This document shows positions 9,004-16,873 of a stretch of DNA of 64,000 bases, one piece after another (the stretch's first letter is position 1; each line of letters starts with the position of its first letter). The notes beneath the pieces were generated by a model. The model was given only the letters and a program-made list of their open reading frames with translations. It was not told the origin of the DNA and searched no databases. This DNA comes from Clostridium facile (lineage in GTDB: Bacteria > Bacillota > Clostridia > Oscillospirales > Ruminococcaceae), in contig NZ_JACOQK010000001.1 in the NCBI RefSeq assembly GCF_014297275.1, forward strand, positions 496,001 to 560,000, in the 5' to 3' direction. The translations under genes were made by a program, and so were the position numbers.

Positions 9004-10047
9004 ATGAACTTAAAAAAAATATTTTTTTCTGTTTTGGTAGTAATCTGTTGTATTGCGCTCCTGTGGATGGGGATACAACAGTCAGCTACTACGAAAAAGG
9101 TGGAGCAGACTGATTTTGCTTTGGATAGCCTGGTAACACAAACGGGACATGGAACCAACTGCAAGGAGGCATTCCAGCAGGTATCCAACTTGATGCGCCA
9201 AACAGATGAGAGGCTTTCCAGCTACCAACTGGAATCGGAAATATCCAAGATTAACCAATCCAATGGAGAATGGGTGCCGGTTTGTCGGGAAACTTTTGAC
9301 CTGTTGCAGAGGGCACTCCAGTACTGCCAACAAAGTGATGGTGTTTTTGACATTACCATGGGTACGCTGATTGATTTGTGGGGGATTACTGGGGAAAACC
9401 CAAAAGTTCCAACTCAACAGCAGATTGACCAGGCGATGGAAACCGTTGGATGGGAAAATGTACAATTGGACCGGGAAGGATGTGCTGTCCGGTTAGCAAA
9501 ACCAGGAACGAAAATAGAACTGGGCGGCATCGTAAAAGGAGCTGTTTCTGACCAGGCAGCAGAAATTTATAATATACAAAACGTCAAATCAGCTATATTT
9601 TCTGCTAATAGTAGTATTTATGTGAAAGGGACTCAGTTGGATGGTAAACCATACCAGTTGGGAATCCGTGATCCCAGAGGGACAGCTAATGACTTGATTG
9701 GTAATTTACAAGTATCTGATTGTTTTGTAGGGACATCGGGGGATTATGAGCGGTATTTTGAACAGGATGGTATCCGTTACCATCATATCCTGGACCCTCG
9801 GACAGGCTCGCCCTCCCAAACCGGACTGATGGGGATTACAGTAGTAGCAGATACAGGGATAGAGGCAGATTTTCTTTCCACCTGGCTGTTTATCATGGGC
9901 AAGGATTATGTAGAACAGCATTTGCAGGATTATCAAGTAATTGCCATTGACACGCAAGGGAAGGTTTTGATCAGCGATTCCTTGAAAAACCAATTCCAAT
10001 TGTCAGAAGAGGCAGCATCCCAATATCAGATAGAAGGGACAAAATGA
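9004..10047 (+). CDS. apbE: ApbE-family FAD:protein FMN transferase
   Basis: The 347-residue protein has an N-terminal membrane segment (about residues 5-23). It carries ApbE landmarks: DGVFDITMGTLIDLWG near 112-127, IELGGIVKGA at 171-180 (usual form DLGGIAKGY), TSGDYERYFEQDG near 244-256, and HHILDPRTG at 260-268. ApbE uses FAD and Mg2+ to attach FMN through a phosphodiester to Thr or Ser in FMN-binding domains outside the cytoplasm. Nearby candidate substrates are RnfG, RnfD and the divergent lipoprotein. One oddity is that the segment usually reading NxGGNI is SANSSIY here (200-206). The gene overlaps the next by four bases (ATGA), so the three genes to 10930 form one operon. Confidence 0.92.
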   Translation: MNLKKIFFSVLVVICCIALLWMGIQQSATTKKVEQTDFALDSLVTQTGHGTNCKEAFQQVSNLMRQTDERLSSYQLESEISKINQSNGEWVPVCRETFDLLQRALQYCQQSDGVFDITMGTLIDLWGITGENPKVPTQQQIDQAMETVGWENVQLDREGCAVRLAKPGTKIELGGIVKGAVSDQAAEIYNIQNVKSAIFSANSSIYVKGTQLDGKPYQLGIRDPRGTANDLIGNLQVSDCFVGTSGDYERYFEQDGIRYHHILDPRTGSPSQTGLMGITVVADTGIEADFLSTWLFIMGKDYVEQHLQDYQVIAIDTQGKVLISDSLKNQFQLSEEAASQYQIEGTK

Positions 10048-10412
10048 ACCAAAACAAGAACCAGAAAATACGTATCGTTGAAATTGTTATAATTTTACTT
10101 ATTGTAGGAGTTTGTGCTGGCATTTTTGCCTGGCAAAAGCTGTATCAAAAACCTGCGTTGTATGCAGAAATCTACCAAAACGACCAGTTAGTGGAAAAAA
10201 TTTCTTTGTCGGATACAGAGGATAAAATTTTAACACTAGATGAACAAGGACGAGTACATGTGGAAATCAAAGACCATCAAATCCGGTTTTACCAGGTGGA
10301 TTGTCCAGATAAAATCTGTGAACATACCGGTTGGCTCTCCAAATCCGGAGATCGGGCAGTTTGTATGCCAAACCGGTTTTACATTCAATTATCTGGGGAG
10401 GATAAAACATGA
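10044..10412 (+). CDS. NusG domain II-containing membrane protein
   Basis: A 122-residue protein with one N-terminal transmembrane helix (about residues 10-30) and an extracytoplasmic NusG_II-type domain. The diagnostic block is DCPDKICEHTGWLSKSGD followed by AVCMPNRFYI, which has two cysteines in the first motif and one in the second. Proteins of this kind are repeatedly encoded beside apbE and Rnf genes, so a role linked to the flavin electron-transfer machinery is likely, but the biochemical function is not established. It overlaps its neighbours on both sides by ATGA, indicating translational coupling. Confidence 0.85.
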   Translation: MNQNKNQKIRIVEIVIILLIVGVCAGIFAWQKLYQKPALYAEIYQNDQLVEKISLSDTEDKILTLDEQGRVHVEIKDHQIRFYQVDCPDKICEHTGWLSKSGDRAVCMPNRFYIQLSGEDKT

Positions 10413-10930
10413 AACAACATCTTAAAGTCAAACAGCTTTGCCAGTTGGCACTTTTGTTTGCCCTGGCAGTGGTTTTGTCTTTTTTAGAGAATCTGATTCC
10501 ACCTTTGGTAGTTGCCGTACCAGGGATTAAGTTGGGCTTATCCAATATTGTAGTTATGTACTGTCTATTTTACCTTGGGACAGGGTACAGTGGGATTCTG
10601 TTGCTATTAAAATTTGGTTTTGCTTTGCTAACAAGAGGGGTTACAGCGGCGTTTTTAGGGGCATGCGGTGGGATATGTTCTCTTCTTATCATGCTGCTTT
10701 TGGCAAAAGTATTCCATTGTTCCGCCTTTTTTACGAGCTGTTTTGGAGGGATTTTCCATAATATCGGGCAGCTGTTGGGTGCAAGCATCTTGTTAAACCA
10801 GGTTGTTTGGGCATATACGCCGGTTTTAGTAATTTCTGGCGTAATTATGGGGATAATAACAGGGAAACTCCTACAGGTAGTATTGCCCATCCTGCACCGT
10901 CAGGTGTTATCATCAAATACAAAAAAATAA
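10409..10930 (+). CDS. Gx transporter family membrane protein (annotated elsewhere as heptaprenyl diphosphate synthase component I)
   Basis: A 173-residue polytopic membrane protein with about five hydrophobic segments. It shows the family pattern LENLIPPLVVAVPGIKLGLSN near the N-terminus, TRGVTAAFLGACGGICS in the middle and FGGIFHNIGQLLGA towards the C-terminus. The Gx/HepPP_synt_1 family resembles ECF-type substrate-binding membrane components. The prenyl-synthase name is historical and not supported by any catalytic motif here. Position at the end of the apbE operon and upstream of rnf suggests a part in supplying a redox cofactor or quinone-like molecule; this is inference. Confidence 0.82.
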   Translation: MKQHLKVKQLCQLALLFALAVVLSFLENLIPPLVVAVPGIKLGLSNIVVMYCLFYLGTGYSGILLLLKFGFALLTRGVTAAFLGACGGICSLLIMLLLAKVFHCSAFFTSCFGGIFHNIGQLLGASILLNQVVWAYTPVLVISGVIMGIITGKLLQVVLPILHRQVLSSNTKK

Positions 10931-10983
10931 AAGGAAAAAATCAAATTTAGATAACAATCTACAAAAGTTTTAACTAATTTTGA

Positions 10984-11012
10984 TTGACTTCATGAACGGT
11001 TTATGATAAAAT
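10984..11012 (+). promoter_or_regulatory. Promoter of the rnf operon leader
   Basis: TTGACT at 10984-10989 and TAAAAT at 11007-11012 are spaced by 17. The predicted start near 11019 gives a leader of about 285 bases before rnfC, far longer than a simple ribosome-binding leader. Confidence 0.65.
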
Positions 11013-11018
11013 AAACTT

Positions 11019-11275
11019 AAATTTTTAACAAAACTTCCAGTCATATCCTAATAAAAACATCAGCTGCATGGTTTCCTTGCAAAAAGGAAATGTAAGTGTT
11101 GAGGATGGATGTGGTAGGACAGGTTTGTAATCAATAACATGATATGTTATCCATCCTTGTATTTTGTTTTTTATGAAATAAAAAGTTTGGGGAATGCAGC
11201 TGCCTAAACTCGAACGAAACATTAATTTTTGATTGTTTGGGGTAATCCTCTGTAGAAGCTGCAGAGGATTTTGCT
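11019..11275 (+). ncRNA. Candidate structured leader RNA / attenuator upstream of rnfC
   Basis: Several pairings can be read directly. CAGCTGCAT (11061-11069) is complementary to ATGCAGCTG (11194-11202). TTTCCTT/AAGGAAA (11072-11078/11084-11090) and AGGATGGAT/ATCCATCCT (11102-11110/11149-11157) lie inside it, the latter enclosing AACAT/ATGTT. A competing stem can form between AGTTTGG (11184-11190) and CCTAAACT (11203-11210). A 9-bp hairpin, AATCCTCTG/CAGAGGATT (11244-11252/11262-11270), followed by a U-rich stretch looks like a terminator just before rnfC. This has the layout of a riboswitch or attenuator, but it matches no class I recognise. A separate small RNA ending at the hairpin is the alternative. 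Confidence 0.5.
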
Positions 11276-11304
11276 TTATTATTTATAGAAATGGAGTGAA
11301 AGGT

Positions 11305-12618
11305 TTGTCTATCCAAAAAGCAATAAGAAGGTTGCCGGGCGTTAAGTTAAAGCACCATAAAAATACGGCGGATATGGAAACGGTTCGTATGCCTGCGCCA
11401 AAACAAGTTACCATTGTAATGACACAGCATTTGGGTGCCCCCTGTATTCCGTTGGTAAAAGTGGGGGATGAGGTCAAGTTAGGACAGAAAATCGGTGAAA
11501 ACCGGGATCAACTCTCTGCCCCGATCTATTCCAGTGTTTCGGGCAAGGTAATTGCGTTAAAAGACTATACTACATTTGGAGGAAATTCCGTCCCTTCTGT
11601 GGTGATTGAATCAGATGGCCTGCAAACGGTGAGCGAAACCGTAAAACCCCCTGTGATTCGTACTAAGGAGGATTTTATCCAGGCGGTGTATGAAAATGGT
11701 ATGGTCGGACTTGGTGGGGCAGGATTCCCCACTCATACAAAACTTTCATTTGAGGAAGGGAAAGTGGATACCCTTATTATTAATGGGGCGGAATGTGAGC
11801 CGTATATCACCTCGGATAACCGGGAATTAATTGAAAACGCCTCTGCTATCGTAAAGGGAATCCAGCAGATTCAGACCTATCTTGGGATCAAAAAAGTGAT
11901 TATTGGCATTGAAGACAACAAAAAACAGGCGTTGCAATTGATGGGACAATTGACCGATAGCATTCCAGAGATACAGGTGATGTCTTTGACCTCACAATAC
12001 CCGCAAGGGGCGGAAAAAGTGCTGATTTATGTCACCACAGGCAGGGTTGTAAAAGAGGGGCAGCTTCCAGCTGATGTTGGTGTTATTGTGATGAATGTCA
12101 CCTCGATTTCCAAACTGGGCCGCTATCTAGAAACAGGTATGCCATTGACCGCGAAGCGTTTGACAGTGGATGGGGATTGTATCGCCAACCCACAAAATGT
12201 GCGTGTCCCCATTGGGACTTCCATCCAGGATGTGATTGATTTTTGCGGTGGTTTTACCAAGGAGCCAAAAAAAATTATCTGTGGTGGACCAATGATGGGG
12301 GTAGCAATTGAGGATTTATCCACCCCGATTATCAAAAACAACAACGCGATTTTGGCGTTTTCCAAATCCATGGCGGAACTGCCGGAAACGACTGCCTGCA
12401 TTCGTTGTGGGAAGTGTTCCCAGGTCTGTCCTGTGCGGCTAATGCCTCGGAGCTTGGAAATCGCTTATGACGCGGGAAATGCGGAGGCATTGCAAAAGCT
12501 TTCGGTGAACCTTTGCATCAATTGTGGTTGTTGTTCCTATATCTGTCCAGCAAAAAGGAATCTGGCGCAGAAAAACCAGTTGGCAAAAGAACTGGTGAAA
12601 AAAGCCACGAAAAAATAA
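11305..12618 (+). CDS. rnfC: Rnf complex subunit RnfC (ferredoxin/NADH-facing Fe-S flavoprotein subunit)
   Basis: The subunit receives or donates electrons at the NADH side of the ferredoxin:NAD+ oxidoreductase, a membrane ion pump. The start chosen is TTG at 11305, because a GGAGTG ribosome site lies 6-7 bases upstream and the protein then begins SIQKAIRRLPG, close to the family's normal N-terminus; the length is 437 residues. GLGGAGFPTHTK and NGAECEPYIT are the conserved NADH/FMN-binding (Complex1_51K-like) segments. Two 4Fe-4S motifs follow, CIRCGKCSQVCP from Cys365 and CINCGCCSYICP near 404. It is the first gene of a tight six-gene operon. Confidence 0.95.
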   Translation: MSIQKAIRRLPGVKLKHHKNTADMETVRMPAPKQVTIVMTQHLGAPCIPLVKVGDEVKLGQKIGENRDQLSAPIYSSVSGKVIALKDYTTFGGNSVPSVVIESDGLQTVSETVKPPVIRTKEDFIQAVYENGMVGLGGAGFPTHTKLSFEEGKVDTLIINGAECEPYITSDNRELIENASAIVKGIQQIQTYLGIKKVIIGIEDNKKQALQLMGQLTDSIPEIQVMSLTSQYPQGAEKVLIYVTTGRVVKEGQLPADVGVIVMNVTSISKLGRYLETGMPLTAKRLTVDGDCIANPQNVRVPIGTSIQDVIDFCGGFTKEPKKIICGGPMMGVAIEDLSTPIIKNNNAILAFSKSMAELPETTACIRCGKCSQVCPVRLMPRSLEIAYDAGNAEALQKLSVNLCINCGCCSYICPAKRNLAQKNQLAKELVKKATKK

Positions 12619-12642
12619 GAGAAATTTGGAATGGAGTGAACT

Positions 12643-13560
12643 TTGTTGGAAAATTTATTTGTGTCGCCATCACCGCATATTAGGGCGAAAAATACGACAC
12701 GTTCCATTATGCTGGATGTGATTATTGCACTGGTTCCAGCTTTGATAGCAGGGACGGTGCTGCTGGGGATACGGTCTTTAGCAGTAACTGCAGTTTCGGT
12801 TGTCTCTTGTGTGTTTTTTGAATGGGCGTGCCGGAAATTAATGAAACGCAGCAATACCATTGGAGATTTAAGCGCTGTGGTAACGGGACTTTTGCTGGCA
12901 ATGAACTTACCAGTCAATTTTCCCCTTTGGATGACAGTAATCGGTGCGTTTATTGCAATTGTATTGGTAAAACAGATGTTTGGCGGAATTGGGCAGAACT
13001 TTGCCAATCCAGCCATTGCCGCTAGGGTTGTGCTTCTGGTTGGGTTTACCACCCAGATGACGTCTTGGGAGGCTCCGGTATTTAGCAGCAATCCAGATGC
13101 GATTGCAGGGGCAACCCCTCTGGTTGATTTGAGTAAATATTCTGTTTCAGAACTGTTTTTTGGAAATGTAGGGGGATGTATTGGAGAAACCTGTGCTTTG
13201 GCACTAATTATCGGTGGCGTTTATTTGATCATCCGCCGTGTGATCAATCCAGTTACCCCTTTGGTGTACATCGGAATCGTATTTGCATTCTCCTTCTTGT
13301 TAGGGGAAGACCCAGTAAAGCAGATTTTCGCAGGGGGCTTAATGTTGGGGGCGTTCTTTATGGCAACCGACTATGCTACCTCGCCAATTACCACAAAAGG
13401 GAAGATTATTTTTGCTTTGGGCTGTGGCGTAATGACAGTGTTGATTCGGCAGTTCGGCAACTATCCAGAAGGGGTTTCCTTCGCAATTTTAATTATGAAT
13501 ATGGTTGTGCCATTTATTGACCGTGGCACAAAACTAAAACCAGTGGGGAGGAAATCATAA
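12643..13560 (+). CDS. rnfD: Rnf complex subunit RnfD
   Basis: A 305-residue integral membrane subunit with about eight to nine hydrophobic segments. IAGATPLVDL places Thr158 at the site where RnfD/NqrB proteins carry covalent FMN, a modification made by ApbE. The start is TTG at 12643 with GGAGTG upstream; a second TTG follows at once. The same ATGGAGTGAA block precedes rnfC. The stop overlaps the rnfG start by one base (TAATG). In the complex it forms part of the membrane electron path and ion-translocating core. Confidence 0.94.
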   Translation: MLENLFVSPSPHIRAKNTTRSIMLDVIIALVPALIAGTVLLGIRSLAVTAVSVVSCVFFEWACRKLMKRSNTIGDLSAVVTGLLLAMNLPVNFPLWMTVIGAFIAIVLVKQMFGGIGQNFANPAIAARVVLLVGFTTQMTSWEAPVFSSNPDAIAGATPLVDLSKYSVSELFFGNVGGCIGETCALALIIGGVYLIIRRVINPVTPLVYIGIVFAFSFLLGEDPVKQIFAGGLMLGAFFMATDYATSPITTKGKIIFALGCGVMTVLIRQFGNYPEGVSFAILIMNMVVPFIDRGTKLKPVGRKS

Positions 13561-14117
13561 TGGCAAACACAGCAAAACATATTATCCGTCCCACTGTGGT
13601 ATTAGTTGCCATTGCGATTGTAATTTCCGGCGTGGTATCAGTGGTGTACAACCTCACCAAACTGCCGGAAACTGTGGGCTTATCCGAAGCCGCTACCGCA
13701 AAGGCAACCGAGCTGATGGGTACTGACCAGCTCACCACAATTTTAAATGACAACTATCCAGAAGAAGTAACTGGAGCTGCGAAAACCGAAAATGGCGAAT
13801 ATGTGATTGGCGTCACCTCCACTGGATACGGTGGAGAAATGGAACTGGTAGTGGGGTTCCAATCCGATGACAGCGTGAAAGGCGTGGCGATTGTCAGCGC
13901 CCAGGAAACCCCCGGCATCGGGACAAAAGTAACCGAAGGGGACGAATTTACCAAACAGTTCGCGGGCTTGCAGGGCACCGCTACAATCGGAGAAAATGTA
14001 GATGCTATCACAGGTTCTACCATTTCCTCGAAAGCGGTTACCACTGGTGTAAATACCGCAATAGAAGCATTATCCCTGGTAAAAGAGGGGAAAGAACAGG
14101 AAGGAGGGGGACAATAA
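13560..14117 (+). CDS. rnfG: Rnf complex subunit RnfG (covalent FMN subunit)
   Basis: A 185-residue protein with one N-terminal membrane helix (about 8-30) and an extracytoplasmic FMN-binding domain. DAITGSTISSKAVT carries the flavinylation motif, with Thr154 as the expected attachment residue. GETPGIGTKV-type sequence (ETPGIGTKVTEGDEF) is also typical. It passes electrons through its covalent FMN between the membrane subunits. ApbE encoded at 9004 is the probable modifying enzyme. It overlaps both neighbours by a single base. Confidence 0.95.
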   Translation: MANTAKHIIRPTVVLVAIAIVISGVVSVVYNLTKLPETVGLSEAATAKATELMGTDQLTTILNDNYPEEVTGAAKTENGEYVIGVTSTGYGGEMELVVGFQSDDSVKGVAIVSAQETPGIGTKVTEGDEFTKQFAGLQGTATIGENVDAITGSTISSKAVTTGVNTAIEALSLVKEGKEQEGGGQ

Positions 14118-14770
14118 TGTCCAACATGAAGATTTTTATCAACGGTTTAATCAAAGAAAATCCGGTTTTGGTTTTAATGATTGGCATGTGCCCTTCTTTG
14201 GCTGTTACCACAGCGGCTTCCAATGGAATTGGTATGGGGTTGGCAACTACGTTTGTACTCCTTGGTTCCAATATTGTAATTTCGCTGCTGAAAAAAGTCA
14301 TTCCTGGGGAAGTACGGCTTCCAGCGTATATTGTCATTATTGCCGGATTTGTAACCATCATTGGCTTTTTGTTAGAACGGTATTTTCCAGATTTAAATAA
14401 AGCGTTGGGGTTATATGTGGCGTTGATTGTGGTAAACTGTATTATTTTGATGCGGGCGGAAACATTCGCCAGCAAAAATTCCGTTGGGAAATCCGCGATT
14501 GACGCTCTGGGAACTGGACTTGGATTTACCCTGGCTTTAGTAGTGATTGGGTCCATCCGTGAAATTTTTGGGGTTGGTACCTGGTTTAATCTACAGGTTT
14601 TGCCAGAATCCATCCCTCCAATGACGATTTTTATCAACCCAGCAGGAGGATTTTTTGTCATGGGGATTGTCATTGCTGTGGTGAATAAACTTACCAAAGG
14701 CAAGGTTGCCAAAAAGAAAAAAGCCTGTCCATCCTGTGAAGGGTGCAATGGATGCGGAGGTGCTGAATAA
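14117..14770 (+). CDS. rnfE: Rnf complex subunit RnfE with cysteine-rich tail
   Basis: A 217-residue membrane protein of the RnfA/RnfE family, with GLIKENPVLVLMIGMCPSLA at the N-terminus and six predicted helices. In the complex the paired RnfA and RnfE hold a membrane-embedded iron-sulfur centre, and Cys in MIGMCPS is the expected ligand. The unusual part is the C-terminus: after a lysine-rich cytoplasmic segment it ends CPSCEGCNGCGG, four cysteines in CxxCxxCxxC spacing. That tail is not needed for the family fold and might bind metal. Confidence 0.93.
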   Translation: MSNMKIFINGLIKENPVLVLMIGMCPSLAVTTAASNGIGMGLATTFVLLGSNIVISLLKKVIPGEVRLPAYIVIIAGFVTIIGFLLERYFPDLNKALGLYVALIVVNCIILMRAETFASKNSVGKSAIDALGTGLGFTLALVVIGSIREIFGVGTWFNLQVLPESIPPMTIFINPAGGFFVMGIVIAVVNKLTKGKVAKKKKACPSCEGCNGCGGAE

Positions 14771-15360
14771 TGGAAAACATGTTAATGATTTTTTTCAGCG
14801 CCATCTTTGTCAACAACTTTGTATTGGCGAAATTCTTGGGGATCTGCCCGTTTTTAGGGGTATCTAAAAAGTTGAATTCCGCCGTAGGGATGAGCCTTGC
14901 CGTAACCTTTGTTATGGTAATGTCTACTCTGATCACCTATCCGGTTTATATGTACCTGCTCAAACCATTTGGGCTGGAGTACCTGAATAAAATCGCGTTT
15001 ATTTTGATTATCGCCATGTTTGTGCAGCTGGTTGAAATTGTGGTGAAACGGTTTTTGCCACCATTGTACCACGCTTTGGGGGTTTACCTGCCTTTGATTA
15101 CCACAAACTGCGCTGTACTTGGTGTGACTGTTTTGAATATTGATAGCCAATATACTCTGTTGGAATCCCTGGTTAACTCGTTTGGCGCGGGCATCGGCTT
15201 TTTGCTGGCTTTGGTGCTGTTTAGTGGAATCCGGGAAAAGCTGGAGAACTGCAATATTCCAAAATCGTTCCGTGGCATGCCATCTACCCTGATCGCCGCC
15301 TCTATTTTAGCGGTATCTTTTATGGGATTTGGCGGCATCATCGAAAATATTTTTGGTTAG
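14770..15360 (+). CDS. rnfA: Rnf complex subunit RnfA
   Basis: A 196-residue, six-helix membrane protein. FVNNFVLAKFLGICPFLGVS at the N-terminus and PLITTNCAVLGV in the middle are the conserved RnfA signatures, and their cysteines are the expected iron-sulfur ligands shared with RnfE. The gene begins inside the rnfE stop (TAATG) and is followed by rnfB after 12 bases. Confidence 0.95.
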   Translation: MENMLMIFFSAIFVNNFVLAKFLGICPFLGVSKKLNSAVGMSLAVTFVMVMSTLITYPVYMYLLKPFGLEYLNKIAFILIIAMFVQLVEIVVKRFLPPLYHALGVYLPLITTNCAVLGVTVLNIDSQYTLLESLVNSFGAGIGFLLALVLFSGIREKLENCNIPKSFRGMPSTLIAASILAVSFMGFGGIIENIFG

Positions 15361-15372
15361 GAGGGAGAAAAG

Positions 15373-16164
15373 ATGTTTGAATTATATTTCCTGCCAATTC
15401 TTATTTTCATCGGGCTTGCGTTACTAGCGGGGTTGCTGCTTTCCATCGCCTCGGTATTCTTAGGGGTAAAAGAGGACGAAAAGGTAGAAAAAATCCGGGA
15501 TTGTCTACCAGGTATCAACTGTGGTGCTTGTGGTTATAGTGGCTGTGATGACTATGCAAAAGCGGTTGCCAACGGGGCTGCGCCAAACCAGTGTGTTCCA
15601 GGGGGACCCAGTGTAGCCAAACAGGTTGCGGAAATTATGGGGGTAGAAGCAGGGGCTATTGAGAAAAAAGCCGCTTATGTCCATTGTAACGGAAACCTCC
15701 ATGCAACCCATTCCAAATATGATTACCAGGGGGAACTGACCTGCCAGGCAGCATCTAAGCTGTATTCCGGTGACAAAGCTTGTGCTTATGGTTGCCTGGG
15801 CTATGGGGATTGCAGCAAAATCTGCCCAGTAGAAGCGATTTCCTTACAGGACGGGGTTGCCTGGGTGGATGAGGAGACCTGTATTTCCTGCGGTAGATGT
15901 GTGGACACCTGTCCCAAAAATTTAATCCATTTAAAACCGGTGAATAAGCCTGTTGTTGTAGCTTGTAATAACCCGCAACGTGGTAAGGCCGTTATGAATG
16001 TGTGCAGTAACGGATGTATTGGATGTGGAAAATGTCAACGTACCTGTCAATATGATGCCATCCATGTGGAGAACTTTATTGCCAGGATTGATTATGAAAA
16101 ATGTACTTCCTGTGGGGAATGTATTGAGCAATGCCCTGTCAACTGTATCCACCGCTTGCCTTAA
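15373..16164 (+). CDS. rnfB: Rnf complex subunit RnfB (multi-cluster ferredoxin subunit)
   Basis: A 263-residue protein that takes electrons from reduced ferredoxin. An N-terminal membrane helix (about 4-27) is followed by the 4Fe-4S domain with NCGACGYSGCDDYA. Further cysteine motifs are ACAYGCLGYGDCSKICP, CISCGRCVDTCP, CIGCGKCQRTCQ and CTSCGECIEQCP, so it can hold several 4Fe-4S clusters. GGAGGGA gives a clear ribosome site. It closes the rnfCDGEAB operon and is followed by a strong terminator. Confidence 0.96.
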   Translation: MFELYFLPILIFIGLALLAGLLLSIASVFLGVKEDEKVEKIRDCLPGINCGACGYSGCDDYAKAVANGAAPNQCVPGGPSVAKQVAEIMGVEAGAIEKKAAYVHCNGNLHATHSKYDYQGELTCQAASKLYSGDKACAYGCLGYGDCSKICPVEAISLQDGVAWVDEETCISCGRCVDTCPKNLIHLKPVNKPVVVACNNPQRGKAVMNVCSNGCIGCGKCQRTCQYDAIHVENFIARIDYEKCTSCGECIEQCPVNCIHRLP

Positions 16165-16194
16165 ATAAGTTTTTCATCAACTTTCTATCAAAAC

Positions 16195-16229
16195 AAAAGC
16201 GTATGTATTAGAAAATACATACGCTTTTT
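16195..16229 (+). terminator. Terminator of the rnf operon
   Basis: A perfect 15-bp stem (AAAAGCGTATGTATT with AATACATACGCTTTT, loop AGAA) ends in a T run. It lies 30 bases after the rnfB stop. Confidence 0.92.
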
Positions 16230-16373
16230 CTCATATTGGCGTTACCGTATTATTTCATCAGTCGTTTGATGTTATTGTATTGATTCATAAATGGGCAGTA
16301 ATCTAAAAAATCAAATTCTTCTATATAAAACCCCATTTGAAACGAAATACCATACAATGCAATAAACTGGTAG

Positions 16374-16706
16374 CTAGATCATAAATTTGATTCTGCGGGC
16401 GGTTTCGGCATCCCTGGATTTTGGCACAGCCGCAAGGATAAAGTTTACCTGGCTAATGTGCTGGATTAAGGTACAGGCTTCGCCGTGGGGGGATACCCCT
16501 TTAAAGAGAATCATATTATCGTTGATACATTGGATTTCTTCCGCAAACATGGTCAGGGATTGCCCAAATCCACCTAATTTTAAGGCGATTTCCTGATGTT
16601 CCTCCAAGTTTTGCTCAAATGCTTGGATTGCATTTAGGATTTCTTTCAACGGTGGGTTTCCGGTAACAGCTGATTTTCCGGAAGCATTTAAATAATTCAG
16701 TTCCAT
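16374..16706 (-). CDS. Small conserved protein, DUF6173-like
   Basis: A 110-residue soluble protein without signal peptide or membrane segment. The N-terminal half is helical (LKEILNAIQAFEQNLEEHQEIALKL). The C-terminal half reads DNMILFKGVSPHGEACTLIQHISQVNFILAAV. This resembles the DUF6173 family, in which a similar IQHVSQ segment is conserved; I make that assignment from memory of the pattern only. An AAGGAG ribosome site precedes the ATG. Function is unknown. It stands alone on the minus strand between the rnf and perR units. Confidence 0.6.
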   Translation of the reverse strand: MELNYLNASGKSAVTGNPPLKEILNAIQAFEQNLEEHQEIALKLGGFGQSLTMFAEEIQCINDNMILFKGVSPHGEACTLIQHISQVNFILAAVPKSRDAETARRIKFMI

Positions 16707-16798
16707 AACATTCTCCTTAAACTAAATTTCTAATCCCTATTATTATACTGGACAAAAAAGGGTTTGTCCAGCAGGAAAAATTTACAAGTGTAAAAATC

Positions 16799-16855
16799 TT
16801 GACAAGGATATTTTAATATTGTATTATATTAGTAATTATTATTGTAATTATTATC
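16799..16855 (+). promoter_or_regulatory. perR promoter with probable Per-box operator
   Basis: TTGACA at 16799-16804 and TATTAT at 16822-16827 are spaced by 17. Immediately downstream, GTAATTATTATTGTAATTATTA forms an AT-rich imperfect palindrome resembling Fur/PerR boxes (TTATAAT-n-ATTATAA type). Its position over the transcription start suggests autorepression of perR and the following rubrerythrin gene. Confidence 0.6.
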
Positions 16856-16873
16856 GAGACAAGGAGAACTACG

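Noticed and set aside
14038..14748. A 236-codon minus-strand frame opposite rnfE
   Set aside because: Exactly antisense to rnfE, whose product is unmistakable; no start signal or domain on the opposite strand.
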